Source of the DNA: an uncultured Brachyspira sp.
GTDB taxonomy: Bacteria > Spirochaetota > Brachyspiria > Brachyspirales > Brachyspiraceae
Direction of reading: 5' to 3'
Assembly (NCBI GenBank): GCA_934725525.1
Contig: CAKVCG010000026.1
Location: forward strand, 1-15,676
Length of the DNA: 15,676 bases
Shown: positions 14,468-15,676 of the stretch, piece after piece
Position numbering within the stretch: position 1 is the first letter of the stretch
Layout of the letters: the number at the start of each line of letters is the position of its first letter
Made by a program: the position numbers and the translations under genes
Notes under the pieces: generated by a model
Told to the model about the DNA's origin: nothing
The model's input: the letters and a program-made list of their open reading frames with translations, nothing else
Databases searched by the model: none

Positions 14468-14817
14468 GGGGATGCTCTGGCTTCGACTGCGATGGTTGAG
14501 TCATATTTTGCATAGTCGCGCTTGGCGTATGCGCGTTAATATCATGCCAAAATTATAATTGCAGACGAATATGCAATTGCAGCCTAAATAAGGCTGTCGC
14601 TGATTTTATGATTTGTCTATGGGTTATATTATCGGCGTTGAAACACATAGAACTTGCATGCGAGCGCCGTTTGAACTCGGTTGCAAGTATAATCAAACTA
14701 ATCTTACGGTTTTCTGCTTATCTTATAGCCGTAGGGTGAAACTTCAAAGATAAGATATGCTATGTAGACGAATATGGGGCGCTTCGTAGGACGCGGGTTC
14801 GAGTCCCGCCATCTCCA
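14468..14817 (+). ncRNA. ssrA: Transfer-messenger RNA
   Basis: tmRNA rescues stalled ribosomes: it enters like alanyl-tRNA, then serves as a short message adding a degradation tag. The 5' end GGGGATG followed by CTGGCTTCGAC is the hallmark. The 3' end holds a T-arm (GCGGGTTCGAGTCCCGC) and CATCTCC pairing with the 5' GGGGATG, then discriminator A at 14817. CCA is not encoded. The tag frame most likely reads AKIIIADEYAIAA from GCC 14546 to the stop TAA 14585-14587; a shorter ADEYAIAA starting at GCA 14561 is possible. The Tyr-Ala-x-Ala-Ala ending fits the family. The length of about 350 bases is normal. SmpB, its partner protein, is not in the window. Confidence 0.95.
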
Positions 14818-14821
14818 ATCT

Positions 14822-14845
14822 CTCCGGTCGCTCGTAACGACAATG
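14822..14845. repeat. Partial copy of the GTCATTGCGAG palindrome beside tmRNA
   Basis: CTCGTAACGAC (14831-14841) differs at one base from the right arm CTCGTAATGAC of the element at 12373-12440. Read on the minus strand it gives TGTCGTTACGAGCG, 12 of 14 bases identical to the left arm. It begins within about five bases of the tmRNA 3' end and looks truncated, with only a small GTCG/CGAC hairpin left. Confidence 0.55.
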
Positions 14846-14853
14846 CATTTTTT
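14827..14853 (+). terminator. Possible weak terminator of tmRNA
   Basis: GTCG (14827-14830) and CGAC (14838-14841) form a four-pair hairpin, with six Ts at 14848-14853. The T-run starts six bases after the stem, which is longer than usual. No better terminator is visible after tmRNA. Confidence 0.3.
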
Positions 14854-14856
14854 ATA

Positions 14857-14883
14857 TTGACAATATTTTTAATATCGTATAAT
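14857..14883 (+). promoter_or_regulatory. Promoter of the TetR-family gene
   Basis: A perfect TTGACA (14857-14862) and perfect TATAAT (14878-14883) are present, but the spacer is 15 bases, shorter than the usual 17. A shifted TAATAT at 14880 would give 17. The short spacer may make the promoter weak or dependent on a regulator. Confidence 0.5.
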
Positions 14884-14901
14884 ATCAATCAAAATAAAAA
14901 C

Positions 14902-14913
14902 GACATATATGTC
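14902..14913. promoter_or_regulatory. Palindrome GACATATATGTC, candidate operator
   Basis: A perfect 12-base palindrome lies about 20 bases after the -10 box and 57 bases before the TetR start. TetR-family dimers usually bind palindromes near their own promoters, so autoregulation is plausible but not shown. Confidence 0.45.
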
Positions 14914-14939
14914 ATTTTATTATTTTATAAAATATCGGT

Positions 14940-14953
14940 TATAGTTAACTATA
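14940..14953. promoter_or_regulatory. Palindrome TATAGTTAACTATA, candidate operator
   Basis: A perfect 14-base palindrome ends 16 bases before the TetR start, close to the ribosome binding site. It differs in sequence from the palindrome at 14902, so the two need not bind the same protein. Confidence 0.45.
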
Positions 14954-14969
14954 GTATAAGAGGTTTGAA

Positions 14970-15653
14970 ATGCCAAAAGTAAGCAAAGAATATTTTGATA
15001 ATAAAAGAAAAATAATACTTGACGCCGCTTTAAAAGTATTTTCCAAAAAACCGTCATATACGGTTAGTATGAAAGATATAATAAAAGAATCGAAATTAAG
15101 TCATGGAGGAGTTTATAAATATTATTCTAATATAGACGATATTATAATTTCTTTGATTAACAGAAATAAAATTTTGGTAAATCCAAAAGATATTATAAAA
15201 AATAATTATAATAATCCTGAAAAAGCTATATTTGAATTTTTAGAAGCGTATAAAAATTATTTTTTTGAAGCGACTAAAGAATACTATAAAATATTTTTTG
15301 AATTATATCCAATGCTTATTAACGATAAACAAAGATTAAAGAGATACGCAAATAAAACTAATTCTATAACCAACCCAAGTTATTGGTTTAAAGAATTATT
15401 TAATTATTTGGACGATAAAACTAAAACGAAATATTTTAATCCCATTTCGGATTCTTCGTATATATATTTTCAAATAACAAGCATAATGGGAGGAATAGAA
15501 ACGGAATTTATTCTAACAAAATATTACAATAAAAATAGAGATTATAAAATTGATTTGGAAACAAAATTAGACGATTTGGTAAAAACAATTTATAAAACGA
15601 TATTATTTTTAATGGGAAGCAAAATAAAAAATAAAGAGATAAAAAAGAAATAG
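14970..15653 (+). CDS. TetR/AcrR-family transcriptional regulator
   Basis: The 227-residue protein has a TetR-type N-terminal DNA-binding domain: residues about 12-27 (KRKIILDAALKVFSKK) form the first helix, and the helix-turn-helix runs through TVSMKDIIKESKLSHGGVYKYYSN (31-54), with the GGVYKYY that is characteristic of the recognition region. The rest (about 60-215) is helical and variable, as expected for a ligand-binding and dimerisation domain; the ligand cannot be predicted. GAGG lies 6 bases before the ATG. Two perfect palindromes lie between its promoter and start, fitting autoregulation. No terminator follows; a ribosome binding site 12 bases after its stop suggests that it is co-transcribed with the next gene, often an efflux pump or enzyme under its control. 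Confidence 0.9.
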   Translation: MPKVSKEYFDNKRKIILDAALKVFSKKPSYTVSMKDIIKESKLSHGGVYKYYSNIDDIIISLINRNKILVNPKDIIKNNYNNPEKAIFEFLEAYKNYFFEATKEYYKIFFELYPMLINDKQRLKRYANKTNSITNPSYWFKELFNYLDDKTKTKYFNPISDSSYIYFQITSIMGGIETEFILTKYYNKNRDYKIDLETKLDDLVKTIYKTILFLMGSKIKNKEIKKK

Positions 15654-15665
15654 AAAATAACAATC

Positions 15666-15671
15666 AAGGAG
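15666..15671 (+). promoter_or_regulatory. Ribosome binding site of a gene starting just beyond the window
   Basis: AAGGAG is followed by five bases to the window edge, ideal spacing for a start codon at or just after 15677. It implies a gene in an operon with the TetR regulator. Confidence 0.55.
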
Positions 15672-15676
15672 AATTA

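Overview
The window looks like a chromosomal stretch of a spirochaete, most probably Brachyspira. It is strongly AT-rich. It carries a FliM plus FliY (not short FliN) motor switch, many relaxed-lipobox lipoproteins ending in SISC, and closely packed operons. The genus is inferred from overall protein character; no species is claimed.

Layout, left to right. (1) The last 50 codons of an unknown plus-strand gene and its terminator. (2) pta (phosphate acetyltransferase) with its own promoter and terminator, plus strand. (3) A minus-strand block read from right to left: rnpB (RNase P RNA), then a 5'-methylthioadenosine/S-adenosylhomocysteine nucleosidase, ptsI (PTS enzyme I), and a 480-residue lipoprotein whose start overlaps the ptsI stop. 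(4) The flagellar operon fliL-fliM-fliY, minus strand, behind a good sigma-70-type promoter. (5) A small lipoprotein gene broken by a single-base frameshift, divergent from dnaN. (6) dnaN (DNA polymerase beta clamp) followed 33 bases later by a YehP-like VWA-domain gene, plus strand. (7) An intact small lipoprotein that is a paralogue of the broken one. (8) About 470 bases without a gene, holding a dispersed palindromic repeat and a 10.8-copy GCTTT pentanucleotide tandem repeat. (9) A two-gene minus-strand unit: a small single-pass membrane protein and a secreted TPR protein. (10) ssrA (tmRNA), plus strand, with a partial copy of the dispersed repeat at its 3' end. (11) A TetR-family regulator with two perfect palindromes in its leader. 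A ribosome binding site at the right edge points to a next gene starting just outside.

Most of the content is core housekeeping: acetate/acetyl-CoA interconversion, sugar phosphotransfer, recycling of methylation by-products, RNA processing, ribosome rescue, replication and motility. I see no CRISPR array, transposase, phage genes or toxin-antitoxin pair, and no clear unknown multi-gene system. The parts least explained by known biology are the orphan VWA gene next to dnaN, the frameshifted and intact lipoprotein paralogues on either side of dnaN-VWA, the pentanucleotide tract, the dispersed palindrome family (one copy abutting tmRNA), and the palindromic TetR leader.
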